A DNA stretch of 64,000 nucleotides from Sporolactobacillus kofuensis (GTDB lineage: Bacteria; Bacillota; Bacilli; Bacillales; Sporolactobacillaceae), in assembly GCF_042660205.1 (NCBI RefSeq), contig NZ_JBHSTQ010000002.1, forward strand, positions 186,001-250,000, read 5' to 3'. This document shows, one piece after another, positions 18,444 through 26,746 of the stretch. Numbering within the stretch: the stretch's first letter is position 1; each line of letters starts with the position of its first letter. Under the pieces are notes generated by a model. The model saw only the letters and a list, made by a program, of their open reading frames with translations. It did not search any database and was not told where the DNA came from. Both the position numbers and the translations under genes were made by a program.

Positions 18444-18575
18444 ACTGAACCACCTCTAGACAACAAATGTTATTATAAGCCTCGTCAATCGGAATGTCAA
18501 TCCGAGACGTTGCTTCTCTTTAAAGATTATCACAGCTGCTTAACCATTGGCAATTTCTCTTTTTAAGGGAGACTA

Positions 18576-18584
18576 TGATAAAAT
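18576..18584 (+). promoter_or_regulatory. Extended -10 promoter of tmcAL
   Basis: TGATAAAAT is an extended -10 element (TG, one base, TAAAAT) 41 bp before the tmcAL start. No good -35 box is seen at the right distance. Confidence 0.4.
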
Positions 18585-18625
18585 GGTTGCATTCATGATC
18601 TTGGTTTCAAAAGGATGATTATTTA

Positions 18626-19879
18626 ATGATTATTGCCGGAATTATTGCGGAATATAACCCTTTTCATAATGGACATTTATATCAACTAAACCGGCTTCGC
18701 GAAACACTTCATCCAGATCTCGTTGTTGTTGTGATGAGTGGTGATTTTCTTCAACGTGGGGAACCCGCACTCGTCTCTAAGTGGACGCGAACGAAAATGG
18801 CCCTACAATCAGGGATCGATCTGATTGTCGAACTCCCATTTGTCTATGCCGTTGGCAAGGCAGATACCTTCGCACGCGGAGCCGTTGCACTGCTTGATCA
18901 GCTCGGAGTCACACATCTTTTTTTCAGCAGTGAATGTGGCCAGATCGAACCTTTCCAGAATACGCTGTCACTCATCCAAGGGCACCAAGACATCTATTCA
19001 ATGCAATTAGCCCATGCCATGAGTCAAGGATTGAGTTATCCAAATGCGCACGCAGCTGCCTATCGCTTCATCGCGAAAAATGATCCGAGGGAATTGGTGG
19101 ATCTCGCACAACCAAATAATAGTCTTGGGTTTCACTACTTAAAAGCGATTGAGCAGCGAAACAGTGCCATGATTCCTCTGACGATGAAACGGTACGAGAC
19201 TGAGCATAACGATCGAACATTTGAAAAAGATGCTTCCGTTGCGAGTGCATCAAGTATACGTCGTCACTTATTGGAAGGTGCTGCACTGCAGGCCATCAAA
19301 AATAAAATTCCACACGCTACATGTACTGCCCTTAAAAATGCCCAAGAAACATATGGCTATGCAAGTTGGGAACGTTTCTTCCCATTCTTAAAATACAAGC
19401 TTCTCTCAATGAATACAGACCGTCTCTCAGAGATTTATGAAATCGAAGAAGGAATTGAATTCCGTCTGCTCGCTTGTATCCGCTCAGCACACTCCTTCCA
19501 TGATTTTATTACTTCGGTAAAGACGAAGCGTTACACTTGGGCACGTCTCCAAAGACTTGCCGTCCATATTCTGACCGATACGTTAAAGTCCGAAGCGAAA
19601 CCGTTAGCACTGAATCAGGAACCGGATTCTATTCGATTACTCGGGATGAACCGAGATGGACAGGCATACTTAGCATTAATTCGAAAAAAAATGGAAATTC
19701 CAATCCTATCAAAAATAAGAAATCATCGTTCTAAAATGCTTGAACAAGATATAAAAGCTGCTCAAATCTATGACTATTTAGTTGCTCTGGGACATACTTC
19801 TCACCCCTTTACCGAAACGGGGCATCCACCCGTGCGCTATGATGCGCATCAAAAAAGCTTTCTTGGCGATTCAGATTGA
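18626..19879 (+). CDS. tmcAL: tRNA-Met cytidine acetate ligase TmcAL (YlbM)
   Basis: ATP-dependent enzyme that acetylates the wobble cytidine of elongator tRNA-Met using acetate. 417 residues, similar to B. subtilis YlbM. Nucleotidyltransferase-fold start MIIAGIIAEYNPFHNGH contains the HxGH-type motif at about 14-17; VVVVMSGDFLQRGEP and SASSIRRHL follow. ATG start with AAAGGATG. On the plus strand, convergent with ylbL; the last codons contain the shared terminator. Confidence 0.94.
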   Translation: MIIAGIIAEYNPFHNGHLYQLNRLRETLHPDLVVVVMSGDFLQRGEPALVSKWTRTKMALQSGIDLIVELPFVYAVGKADTFARGAVALLDQLGVTHLFFSSECGQIEPFQNTLSLIQGHQDIYSMQLAHAMSQGLSYPNAHAAAYRFIAKNDPRELVDLAQPNNSLGFHYLKAIEQRNSAMIPLTMKRYETEHNDRTFEKDASVASASSIRRHLLEGAALQAIKNKIPHATCTALKNAQETYGYASWERFFPFLKYKLLSMNTDRLSEIYEIEEGIEFRLLACIRSAHSFHDFITSVKTKRYTWARLQRLAVHILTDTLKSEAKPLALNQEPDSIRLLGMNRDGQAYLALIRKKMEIPILSKIRNHRSKMLEQDIKAAQIYDYLVALGHTSHPFTETGHPPVRYDAHQKSFLGDSD

Positions 19880-19899
19880 CTCGTCAAGAAAGCTTTTTT
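19851..19899. terminator. Bidirectional terminator shared by tmcAL and ylbL
   Basis: Inverted repeat AAAAAAGCTTTCTTG and complement, with A-run and U-run on each side. The left arm lies in the last codons of tmcAL and the right arm directly after its stop, so a single hairpin serves both convergent genes. Confidence 0.85.
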
Positions 19900-19909
19900 C
19901 CGTACGAAA

Positions 19910-20932
19910 TTACTCACGCATTAAATAATTTACAGCGTCACTAAATCGTTTAACCGGAACAATTTTCATTTTCGTACCTATTTCGTTCGCTGTTTTTTTC
20001 GCTAACTGATATTCATGATCTGCATATGGAGCGAAAAAAATATCTGCCCCAGACTTACTTGCCCCGACAACTTTATCAGAGATTCCACCAATGGGCCCGA
20101 CATCCCCATTCAATTCAATGGTTCCTGTTCCAGCTATATCTCTGCCCTTTGAAAGATTCTCTTTTGTTAGTTGGTCATAAATATCGAGCGTCATCATTAG
20201 TCCTGCTGATGGACCACCTATATTATGAATCGTAAATTTTACTGATGGCTTAACCTCAGCTTTTACATGATTATCTTGATAAATGCCAATACCCCTGCTC
20301 CTACCTGAGCCTGCATAAGCTTTCGGAAAAGGTGCCACCTTTACAGTAACTGTCTTTACCTGATTCTTTCGAACGATGGTCAGAGGAAAGGTATCCCCAA
20401 CGTTTTTCTTTTTTATTAAACGATCCATATCTGTTGTTGTTGCGATTCGATGATTGTCCATACCAATCACTAAATCACCGACTTTTAGAGCATGCGCATT
20501 CGGCATTGACTTCATCAACCCGATAATCAACACGCCTTTTTCAAGTAACTTTGGCTTCTTTCCGGCTGCTTGATAAGCAACATACGCGGCTGTTTGCTGA
20601 GCGCTGTTCATATAATTTTCTTGTCGGAGATTATAATCCTGCTCATCCTCATTCGGCATTTTCACTTGATTTTCTTTAACAAGTGTCGTGTACTTGTCCC
20701 CATCAAACTTTGCCCACAGATATTGATAGATGTTTGCCTGACCGAGATATATGTAAACTAATCGATATGCGCCATCAATCGGATAGGCATTCTTTACTTT
20801 TATCATTCCATGCATGGATTCTGCCTTGCCCGGACGCTGAACAAAATACGGTGTTTGGTAAAAGTTTAAAGCAATGAGCACAATTCCGAGAATAATCAGT
20901 ACCCACTGAATGATTTTTTTTCGTTTTTGCAA
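19910..20932 (-). CDS. ylbL: Lon-like serine protease with PDZ domain, YlbL
   Basis: Membrane-anchored protease, ortholog of B. subtilis YlbL. N-terminal membrane helix (IIQWVLIILGIVLIALNFY), PDZ domain around residues 130-215 (GVLIIGLMKSMPNAHALKVGDLVIGMD), and Lon-type catalytic domain with Ser in NIGGPSAGLMM and Lys in GGISDKVVGA (Ser-Lys dyad). An ATG at 20956 lacks a ribosome site; the in-frame TTG at 20932 has AAAGGGG 9 bases upstream and gives MQKRKK, so I prefer it, with moderate certainty. Confidence 0.92.
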   Translation of the reverse strand: MQKRKKIIQWVLIILGIVLIALNFYQTPYFVQRPGKAESMHGMIKVKNAYPIDGAYRLVYIYLGQANIYQYLWAKFDGDKYTTLVKENQVKMPNEDEQDYNLRQENYMNSAQQTAAYVAYQAAGKKPKLLEKGVLIIGLMKSMPNAHALKVGDLVIGMDNHRIATTTDMDRLIKKKNVGDTFPLTIVRKNQVKTVTVKVAPFPKAYAGSGRSRGIGIYQDNHVKAEVKPSVKFTIHNIGGPSAGLMMTLDIYDQLTKENLSKGRDIAGTGTIELNGDVGPIGGISDKVVGASKSGADIFFAPYADHEYQLAKKTANEIGTKMKIVPVKRFSDAVNYLMRE

Positions 20933-21043
20933 AACCTTACGCCCCTTTGCGCTCATTACTTATAACTATGTCATCTGATGTAATTTCATTATAAAGGAAT
21001 TAATCTAGGGATGAAAAAAATGTTCAAACCTTTGATATAGACG

Positions 21044-21071
21044 GAATATATGCTTTTTGTTTTCATAACCA
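21044..21071 (+). promoter_or_regulatory. Weak sigma-E-like promoter of ylbJ
   Basis: GAATATA (6 of 7 to the sigma-E -35) and CATAACCA spaced 13 bp, upstream of ylbJ. ylbJ is sigma-E dependent in B. subtilis, which motivates the call, but the spacer is short and the -10 imperfect. Confidence 0.3.
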
Positions 21072-21187
21072 TCAATGGGTGACCCAATTTTTTACATGGT
21101 AGATGGTCTAACTTATGATTCCATTCCGTATATTGAATGAAGTGGACAGGTCTTTTGATTTGACCGAAAATGCAGGTGAACCTATTT

Positions 21188-22390
21188 ATGAATCGCTCAA
21201 AAAGTTTCACTTATCTGTTAGCCGCCGGTTCAGTGACTACAGCATTCCTGATGATTCGTTATCCGGATGTTGCCATTCACGGTTCGGTTCAAGGCTTGAC
21301 CATTTGGTGGGATAAGGTTTTCCCAGCCTTATTTCCATTTTTTGTGTTGGCTGAACTGATGATCGCTTTTGGCGTTGTCAGTTTTGCAGGTGTCCTTATG
21401 GAACCGATCATGCGACCAATCTTTCGACTCCCCGGAATTGGAGGATTCGTTTTTATGATGGGATTAGTCTCAGGTTTTCCTGCCGGTGCGAGAATCACCG
21501 CACAGCTCTACAAGGAGAATAGGCTCAGTAAATCTGAAGCGGAGCGACTTGCCAGTTTTACTAACTTTAGCAACCCGCTTTTTCTTTTTAGTGTAACCGC
21601 CGTTTCGTTTTTTCATCAAGCATCTCTAGGTATTGTGTTCGCACTCGCACACTACATCGGAAACATCGGTGTTGGACTTATGATGCGATTTAACGGACCG
21701 AAAATTACTTTTGAGAAAAAAGGTTCACGCCGACACCTAATATCGGGTGCTTTGATGAGTATGCATCAGGAGCGCATCGCCCATGACCAGCCATTCGGAA
21801 AAAAATTAGGTGATGCTGTGATCGCTTCAGTGAACACACTACTCGCCATTGGAGGCTTTATCGCATTATTTTCGATGCTCTACCAACTCCTGCTCCAAAT
21901 TGGCATAATCAACCTATTAAATCACCTATTTAGCTCCTTTTTAAAGCTATGCGGATTTTCAGCATCACTAGGACCTGCTGCCATTCCCGGACTCTTTGAA
22001 TTAACGATCGGTGATCACGCAGTTGCCGAAACTTCGGCACCACTCATTGAGCGGGTCGTGCTTGTCAGCGGACTCCTTGGTTTTTGTGGCTTTTCTATTC
22101 AAGCTCAAGCAATGAGCATCCTTTCACAAGCAGGATTAAGTCCCAAGCTTTTCTTTGTCGGCCGTTTTTTTCAAATGATTTTCTCGTCGATAGCCGCTTA
22201 TTTTCTTTTTCATCTTTTCAAGATTGAATCAGGACTAACATCAATTTCAACTTTTGCAGCCGGGCCTGCTCTTGAACATTTTTCCCAGCAGACGTTGACG
22301 TACGGTCCATGGATAACCTTCACATCACTAATCATATTCATCCTTCTTATGTTAAGAAGAATCCGAAAGGTGAATAAATTGATGAAGTAA
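21188..22390 (+). CDS. ylbJ: Sporulation integral membrane protein YlbJ
   Basis: 400-residue polytopic membrane protein with nucleoside-recognition (Gate) domains, needed for spore cortex formation in B. subtilis. Hydrophobic segments throughout; conserved GLVSGFPAGARITAQLY and GLLGFCGFSIQAQAM repeat-type gate motifs. An upstream in-frame ATG (21170) exists, but AGGTG 9 bases before ATG 21188 fixes the start, giving MNRSKSF. Convergent with coaD with only 7 bp between stops. Confidence 0.92.
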   Translation: MNRSKSFTYLLAAGSVTTAFLMIRYPDVAIHGSVQGLTIWWDKVFPALFPFFVLAELMIAFGVVSFAGVLMEPIMRPIFRLPGIGGFVFMMGLVSGFPAGARITAQLYKENRLSKSEAERLASFTNFSNPLFLFSVTAVSFFHQASLGIVFALAHYIGNIGVGLMMRFNGPKITFEKKGSRRHLISGALMSMHQERIAHDQPFGKKLGDAVIASVNTLLAIGGFIALFSMLYQLLLQIGIINLLNHLFSSFLKLCGFSASLGPAAIPGLFELTIGDHAVAETSAPLIERVVLVSGLLGFCGFSIQAQAMSILSQAGLSPKLFFVGRFFQMIFSSIAAYFLFHLFKIESGLTSISTFAAGPALEHFSQQTLTYGPWITFTSLIIFILLMLRRIRKVNKLMK

Positions 22391-22397
22391 TCCAGCC

Positions 22398-22883
22398 TTA
22401 TTTAAACTTTTGATTAAGAGCTTTCTCAACCGGTTCAGGTACTAATTCATGAACCGAACCGCCATACATGGCTGCCTCTTTCACCATACTTGAACTAAGG
22501 AATGAATAATGATTACTCGTCATCATAAAACAGGTTTCGATTTCAGGATTCAAGTGCTTATTAATTGCTGAGATCTGTAATTCATACTCAAAATCAGAGA
22601 TCGCCCTCAATCCTCTAAGCACAATATTCGCTTTCTTCTTTTGGACATAGTCAACAAGTAATCCATCAAACGAGTCAACAGTGACAGACTCTAAGTGGGC
22701 CGTTGCTTGCCTCAAAAAATCAACACGTTCTTCCACGCTAAAGAGCGGATCTTTTCGGGAATTATTTAGCACTGCGATAATAATATGATCAAAAACGGAG
22801 AGCCCTCGTTGCAGAATATCCAAATGGCCAAACGTAACCGGATCAAAGCTTCCCGGGTAAACAGCGATACGATTACTCAACAT
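22398..22883 (-). CDS. coaD: Phosphopantetheine adenylyltransferase
   Basis: Penultimate step of coenzyme A synthesis: 4'-phosphopantetheine plus ATP to dephospho-CoA. 161 residues. IAVYPGSFDPVTFGHLDI carries the TxGH motif (17-20), and SVEERV, GLRAISDFEYE and YSFLSSSMVKE are standard CoaD motifs. Start at ATG 22883 with AAGGAAG upstream, overlapping the rsmD 3' end by 11 bp. The frame also has a GTG two codons earlier. Confidence 0.97.
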   Translation of the reverse strand: MLSNRIAVYPGSFDPVTFGHLDILQRGLSVFDHIIIAVLNNSRKDPLFSVEERVDFLRQATAHLESVTVDSFDGLLVDYVQKKKANIVLRGLRAISDFEYELQISAINKHLNPEIETCFMMTSNHYSFLSSSMVKEAAMYGGSVHELVPEPVEKALNQKFK

Positions 22884-23457
22884 GCTCACTTCCTTGATCA
22901 GGATGAAAGTTATAGATTGAAACAGCTGTTTGTCCTTGATAGGTCCGGTATTTCACCCGAACAAGCCGGTCATCAATGACGTCGGGCAGAGGGACTGTTT
23001 CCTCGTGTTCAACTACTACAGTTGCATCCTGTGCCAGCATATTTTTCATAATTAAAGTGTCAAGATCCTGACGCAGATGTTGCTTCGCGTAAGGTGGGTC
23101 AAGAAAAACAAGATCAAAAGACCTTTGATCATTCGATAACTTCTCGAGTGCTCGACTGGAGTCCATTTGTAAAACTGTCGAACGTGCTTCATAACCGCAG
23201 AGTTTCAAATTTTCGTGAATGACTTGACATGCACCGCCTGCCCGGTCTACAAAAACCGTATGATGAACACCTCGGCTAAGTGCTTCGATACCTAGTCCTC
23301 CACTTCCTCCATAAAGATCCAAGGCCATTCCAGCTTCAAAGAAAGGACCAATCATATTAAAAATTGTTTCTTTAACTTTATCTGTGGTTGGTCTGGTCAT
23401 TCTCCCGCTAACGGCCTTTAATTTCCGACCTTTGTTTTCTCCGGAGATTACCCTCAC
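22873..23457 (-). CDS. rsmD: 16S rRNA m2G966 methyltransferase RsmD
   Basis: S-adenosylmethionine-dependent methylation of G966 of 16S rRNA. 194 residues: RVISGENKGRKLKA, TRPTTDKVKETIFN, the SAM loop LDLYGGSGGLGIEALSRG and catalytic DPPY in LVFLDPPYAKQ. Translationally coupled to coaD. Upstream lies the csfG-like RNA on the opposite strand, as in the ylbG-ylbH gap of B. subtilis (RsmD is YlbH). Confidence 0.96.
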   Translation of the reverse strand: MRVISGENKGRKLKAVSGRMTRPTTDKVKETIFNMIGPFFEAGMALDLYGGSGGLGIEALSRGVHHTVFVDRAGGACQVIHENLKLCGYEARSTVLQMDSSRALEKLSNDQRSFDLVFLDPPYAKQHLRQDLDTLIMKNMLAQDATVVVEHEETVPLPDVIDDRLVRVKYRTYQGQTAVSIYNFHPDQGSEHVE

Positions 23458-23589
23458 GATGTTTCCTCCTACATGAACTATCCTTCACTATAATCTTCAT
23501 AGGTTTCCCTATTTTTTTATACTTCTGGTCAATCTGAAATAGGCACCTAATTCTTAATCAAAGATTATGATGAACACATAGCTTTTAAT

Positions 23590-23619
23590 GTATAGATTTC
23601 CATAAACTTGTAAATAATA
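23590..23619 (+). promoter_or_regulatory. Sigma-G-like promoter of the csfG-like RNA
   Basis: GTATA, an 18-bp spacer and AATAATA match the sigma-G pattern (GHATR, N17-18, CATNNTA) at all but the first base of the -10. Predicted transcription start near 23626 falls two bases before the first RNA stem. Confidence 0.5.
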
Positions 23620-23625
23620 ATCTTT

Positions 23626-23768
23626 GGCAACATCCTTCGCGATGTTGGCCCAACCGCGGATGCTTACGTTTCCCCATAAGTATCCGCCGGTTTCTCCTCT
23701 CCCATTGTCTTGCATCTGTGATGTGATGCGTAAAGACAGCCCGCAGTTTGACTGCGGGTTTTTTTTAT
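23626..23768 (+). ncRNA. csfG: CsfG-like sporulation small RNA
   Basis: Roughly 140-nt structured RNA on the plus strand in the ylbG-rsmD gap. Stem 1: CAACATC/GATGTTG (23628-23647). Stem 2: 11 bp, GCGGATGCTTA pairing TAAGTATCCGC with a C-rich loop containing TTTCCCC. Stem 3: GCATC/GATGC. Terminator: CCCGCAGT/ACTGCGGG followed by eight T. From memory, CsfG is a conserved forespore-specific sRNA encoded between ylbG and ylbH in endospore formers, so place, structure and promoter agree. The 23458-23872 gap otherwise holds only a minus-strand ORF antisense to this RNA. Confidence 0.75.
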
Positions 23769-23872
23769 ATGAAAATATTTTGTCACTACTTAAGTGCTTG
23801 TCCAAAATGAGCAATAAAAAGTTTGAATTTGGAGATAAAGATGTAATATATTACCTGTCTGCCACTTTTGGC

Positions 23873-24145
23873 TTAATTATAGATTTCATCTTTAATTTCG
23901 AATTTCGATTTTCCCTTTTCATAAACCGTCGGAATTTCTTGTAGATGTGACGGATCAACTTGCTTTACAAATTTCAGCTTTGCGAGCTGATTCAGTGTTT
24001 CTTCAGTTTGATCATGATCGCAATAAAGTAACGCATATTTCATCCGTTTCGATACATAATGCACATATCCATAACGTCTGAGGACACGTAAATACTTCGT
24101 ATTATACAACCAGACGACTAATCCATCTCTTTGTTGTATATCCAC
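23873..24145 (-). CDS. ylbG: YlbG family protein (DUF2129)
   Basis: 90-residue cytoplasmic protein of unknown function, matching the usual YlbG length of about 90. Conserved core QRDGLVVWLYNTKYLRVLRRYGYVHY then SKRMKYALLYCD. The frame is open further upstream, but GTG 24145 has the ribosome site AAGGGGTGG 7 bases before it and aligns with the family start. Follows ricF with a 67-bp gap. Confidence 0.9.
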   Translation of the reverse strand: MDIQQRDGLVVWLYNTKYLRVLRRYGYVHYVSKRMKYALLYCDHDQTEETLNQLAKLKFVKQVDPSHLQEIPTVYEKGKSKFEIKDEIYN

Positions 24146-24212
24146 CGGCAGACCACCCCTTATATCTGTAAAAGCCATTCTATCTCTTTGTGACGCATAA
24201 TAACCGGCTTCA

Positions 24213-24656
24213 TTATTTTGTGTGGCAACCGCATTTTCCTCCGGAACCACATCCTGTACCACAGGAGCGATCGTAGAATGGGTCACCGGTTGGTACTTTT
24301 ATCGACTCGGATACTGAGTGTGCAAGCACCATACTCAACTCACCAAGTAAATCACTCAGTCTCTTTTCACTTTTTTTGTAATCAGCAATTAATGGGTAAG
24401 TATCCAGTTCGCGTTTGCTCTCCATCATTTCCTTGATGACTGGTTTATAATCAGGATGATACCTTCCAAAGCGTTGCACTTCATCATACTTTTCTCTAAC
24501 TTTAAGAAAAATTCCCACTAAGCGCTGGGCCTCTTTATCTTGTTCAAACCTTTGTTTGCTAAGCATGTATTCGGCATAGATCTCAGACTGAATCACCATT
24601 GAAGCGAGTTCATCTGCCTCATCCAATAATGAGGCATTCTCAAGTGTTGCAATCAT
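24213..24656 (-). CDS. ricF: RicF (YlbF), RNase Y specificity factor
   Basis: Subunit of the Y-complex (RicA-RicF-RicT) that directs RNase Y maturation cuts and is needed for competence and sporulation in B. subtilis. 147 residues, mostly helical, with a C-terminal cysteine cluster CGTGCGSGGKCGC (Cys132, 136, 142, 144). This tail matches the iron-sulfur binding tail reported for RicF. ATG start with TGGAGGTGG. Upstream sits a shortened repeat (copy G). Confidence 0.93.
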   Translation of the reverse strand: MIATLENASLLDEADELASMVIQSEIYAEYMLSKQRFEQDKEAQRLVGIFLKVREKYDEVQRFGRYHPDYKPVIKEMMESKRELDTYPLIADYKKSEKRLSDLLGELSMVLAHSVSESIKVPTGDPFYDRSCGTGCGSGGKCGCHTK

Positions 24657-24725
24657 TTGGCCACCTCCAGTTCTATTAAAATATACAACAAATGATCGAA
24701 AAGTGCCATGATTCTTGTTTCTCAG

Positions 24726-24770
24726 TATGTGTCAAGCTTTTCTTGGAATGAGGCGTTCAGTGCTCGCTTG
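24726..24770. repeat. Interspersed repeat, short copy G
   Basis: Contains TATGTGTCAAGCTT (24726-24739), GAGGCGTTCA (24750-24759) and TGCTCGCTTG (24761-24770). All three occur in the same order in copy D at 50689-50796, where an additional roughly 60-70 bp lie between the first and second. Copy G looks like an internally deleted relative. Intergenic between ylbE and ricF. Confidence 0.6.
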
Positions 24771-24776
24771 CCCTTA

Positions 24777-25037
24777 TTAATGCTCTTCTTGCTTTTGCTC
24801 AGTCATTGCCTGCGCCATTGAGACAAGCATTGACATCATCGCTGCCCTTTGGTTAAACCGATCCAATTTTTGACTGAATGTTCGACCATAGAAGTAATCC
24901 GCTGCCGGTTTCAGATCTCTCAGCGCCCACGGAGATCTGCTTAGTCTCCTGTACCACTCGGGATTCATTCTTATAAATAACTTTTCATCCGGATGTTCGT
25001 CAAGATAGGCTTGTATCGATGGTCTCAATTCAATCAA
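24777..25037 (-). CDS. ylbE: YlbE-like protein
   Basis: 86 residues, function unknown; small soluble protein of the YlbE family in spore formers. Conserved core IQAYLDEHPDEKLFIRMNPEWYRRLSRSP then a short C-terminal tail. TTG start overlapping the ylbD stop (TTGA), so translation is coupled to ylbD. Gene order ylbD-ylbE-ylbF-ylbG agrees with B. subtilis. Confidence 0.85.
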   Translation of the reverse strand: MIELRPSIQAYLDEHPDEKLFIRMNPEWYRRLSRSPWALRDLKPAADYFYGRTFSQKLDRFNQRAAMMSMLVSMAQAMTEQKQEEH

Positions 25038-25498
25038 TCCCTTCGAAAGTAGAATGGGCGCTGATTTCGTTGTTGCTCCGGCATGGATGATGTCGATCGC
25101 TCTGATGCTTCATTAGGCGTTATTGTGCTCTTTTGACCAGGATCAGCATCGCTTTGTCGGAATTGTCCAATAAATGTTTGGATCCCCGATAGTGCTCCAC
25201 TGATCGTATCCAATCTCTCCTGCCACTGTTTTGTATCGATGTTATCCACAACTTTTAGCACTTTATTAATTGAGAAAGAAGACTTTTTTTGACTCTCACT
25301 CTTGGACGGGTCATCCTGTTCATTCTTGACCCCATATTTTTCCCAAACCTCATGGGATTCACCAAAAATAACCCAGTCATCAAAGACATCATTCCACTTT
25401 ACATCATGCTCATGAACATAAGTGACAATTTGTGGATGGTTGCGCAAAAATACTTTAAATCGTTTGATGGCAGCATTGGTCCTCTCCTCTCCCATCAT
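25034..25498 (-). CDS. ylbD: YlbD-like coat-associated protein
   Basis: 154 residues. N-terminal part (ERTNAAIKRFKVFLRNHPQIV, DDWVIFGESHEVWEKYG) is the YlbD family core; the C-terminal 40 residues are polar and low complexity. The B. subtilis protein is annotated as a putative spore coat component; the function is not visible in sequence. AAAGGAG fixes the start at ATG 25498 (a second ATG follows directly); the upstream in-frame GTG is too close to the ribosome site. Confidence 0.85.
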   Translation of the reverse strand: MMGEERTNAAIKRFKVFLRNHPQIVTYVHEHDVKWNDVFDDWVIFGESHEVWEKYGVKNEQDDPSKSESQKKSSFSINKVLKVVDNIDTKQWQERLDTISGALSGIQTFIGQFRQSDADPGQKSTITPNEASERSTSSMPEQQRNQRPFYFRRD

Positions 25499-25523
25499 AA
25501 GCACTCCTTTCCAAATCTATTCA

Positions 25524-25552
25524 CCTATATTTATCATAAGCATATGCGTCAA
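25524..25552 (-). promoter_or_regulatory. Sigma-A-like promoter of ylbD-ylbE
   Basis: TTGACG, 17-bp spacer, TATAGG on the minus strand, 26 bp before the ylbD start. Confidence 0.45.
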
Positions 25553-25597
25553 AGATGTGCGCCCAAATAGTTACCTAAGAACGACTTCTCAAGGAAT

Positions 25598-26641
25598 TCA
25601 TGGTTTCACGAAATCCTGAGTATAATAATTTTGATAAGAACCAACACCTAACTCACTGAACGCTTCATTCAATAAATTCTCCCGATGATCAACACTGTTC
25701 AGCCAACCCAAGCTGACTGCAATTGCATCCGGATATTTTGCAGCTATATTCTCACCAGCAACCTGAAAAGTAATATTCTCTTTCTCTAATCGTGTTCTCA
25801 AGTCACCGGACCATTTTGAGTCGTGCGAGAAATAATCCTTTATTTTCATTTCTTTGCTGTGTTGGTACGCAGCCTTATATGCTTGTTCATTCCAGTCTAA
25901 CGTCTTCTTACCATATCTCATTCGCAGCACATTACTAATATCAAAAATTTCCTGATTCTCCGCTTTATCGATCGCATTCCACGCACTATTTGAAAGTACA
26001 GGAGACTCAGGTAGCTGTCCCTGATAGGTCATTGAATAGGGATGCTGTTTTACAAGAACACTTGTTGTTAAATAGCGAATACCAATCAGCCGATCCGAAA
26101 GATGGTCAAAATTTAATTGTACCCAGTAATTACCGAATTTCATTAATGGTCGCACCATCATATCTTCTTCATTGAGTTCAAAATCAATTTTTGTTCCTTT
26201 GTAAGATAATGATAATTCATCAGCAATGGGTACCTTTGCGTAAACGTTCTGAGCGTCTGCTCCTATAACGAATGGATTTGTTTTAAGTTTATTCCCCAAA
26301 GCATACACCGTCGTCACTCGATCCGTTGAATTATCGATTCCCACTTGAAGGTACGACTCGCTTTGTCTTCCATAAATAAACCAGCGATAGCCAAATTTTG
26401 TAGGATCAATACGCTCGGGTGTTCCTAATAATTTTACGATCTGTTTTTTGCTTTTACCCATTAATTTATGCACGCCTGTATTCGGCACTTTAAACGTAGT
26501 CTGGAAGTTCGCTGACAGTTGATGATTTTTTCCAGATTGCATTTTTTCATTGTTTGAGGGAAGACTGATAAGACTAACAATAAATGTACCTGCAAAAACG
26601 ATGACCGCAATAACAAAGATGATTATATTAGTTTTTCTCAT
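25598..26641 (-). CDS. ylbC: CAP-domain protein YlbC
   Basis: 347 residues: N-terminal membrane anchor (NIIIFVIAVIVFAGTFIVSLI), a CAP-associated N-terminal domain (about 55-200, KLMGKSKKQIVKLLGTPERIDP), and a C-terminal CAP/SCP-like domain (about 235-345) with FSHDSKWSGDLRTR, GENIA and GWLNSVDHRENLL. Exported; role unknown. Family matches YlbC of B. subtilis, and the position upstream of ylbD agrees. ATG with AGGGGG upstream. Confidence 0.9.
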   Translation of the reverse strand: MRKTNIIIFVIAVIVFAGTFIVSLISLPSNNEKMQSGKNHQLSANFQTTFKVPNTGVHKLMGKSKKQIVKLLGTPERIDPTKFGYRWFIYGRQSESYLQVGIDNSTDRVTTVYALGNKLKTNPFVIGADAQNVYAKVPIADELSLSYKGTKIDFELNEEDMMVRPLMKFGNYWVQLNFDHLSDRLIGIRYLTTSVLVKQHPYSMTYQGQLPESPVLSNSAWNAIDKAENQEIFDISNVLRMRYGKKTLDWNEQAYKAAYQHSKEMKIKDYFSHDSKWSGDLRTRLEKENITFQVAGENIAAKYPDAIAVSLGWLNSVDHRENLLNEAFSELGVGSYQNYYTQDFVKP

Positions 26642-26678
26642 CGTCGTTCCCCCTTCTTATGCTTTCATACACTCATTT

Positions 26679-26687
26679 ATTATATCA
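26679..26687 (-). promoter_or_regulatory. Extended -10 promoter of ylbC
   Basis: TGATATAAT (TG, one base, TATAAT) on the minus strand, about 38 bp before ylbC. No clear -35 box. Confidence 0.45.
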
Positions 26688-26746
26688 ACACTCCCAGAAT
26701 GTGGATAGATAGATGGGATGAATAAAATCTTCTTTAAAAGCGCAAT

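Noticed and set aside
23554..23814. 86-codon minus-strand ORF in the ylbG-rsmD gap
   Set aside because: No ribosome site or family resemblance; it is antisense to the structured csfG-like RNA, whose inverted repeats explain the open frame.
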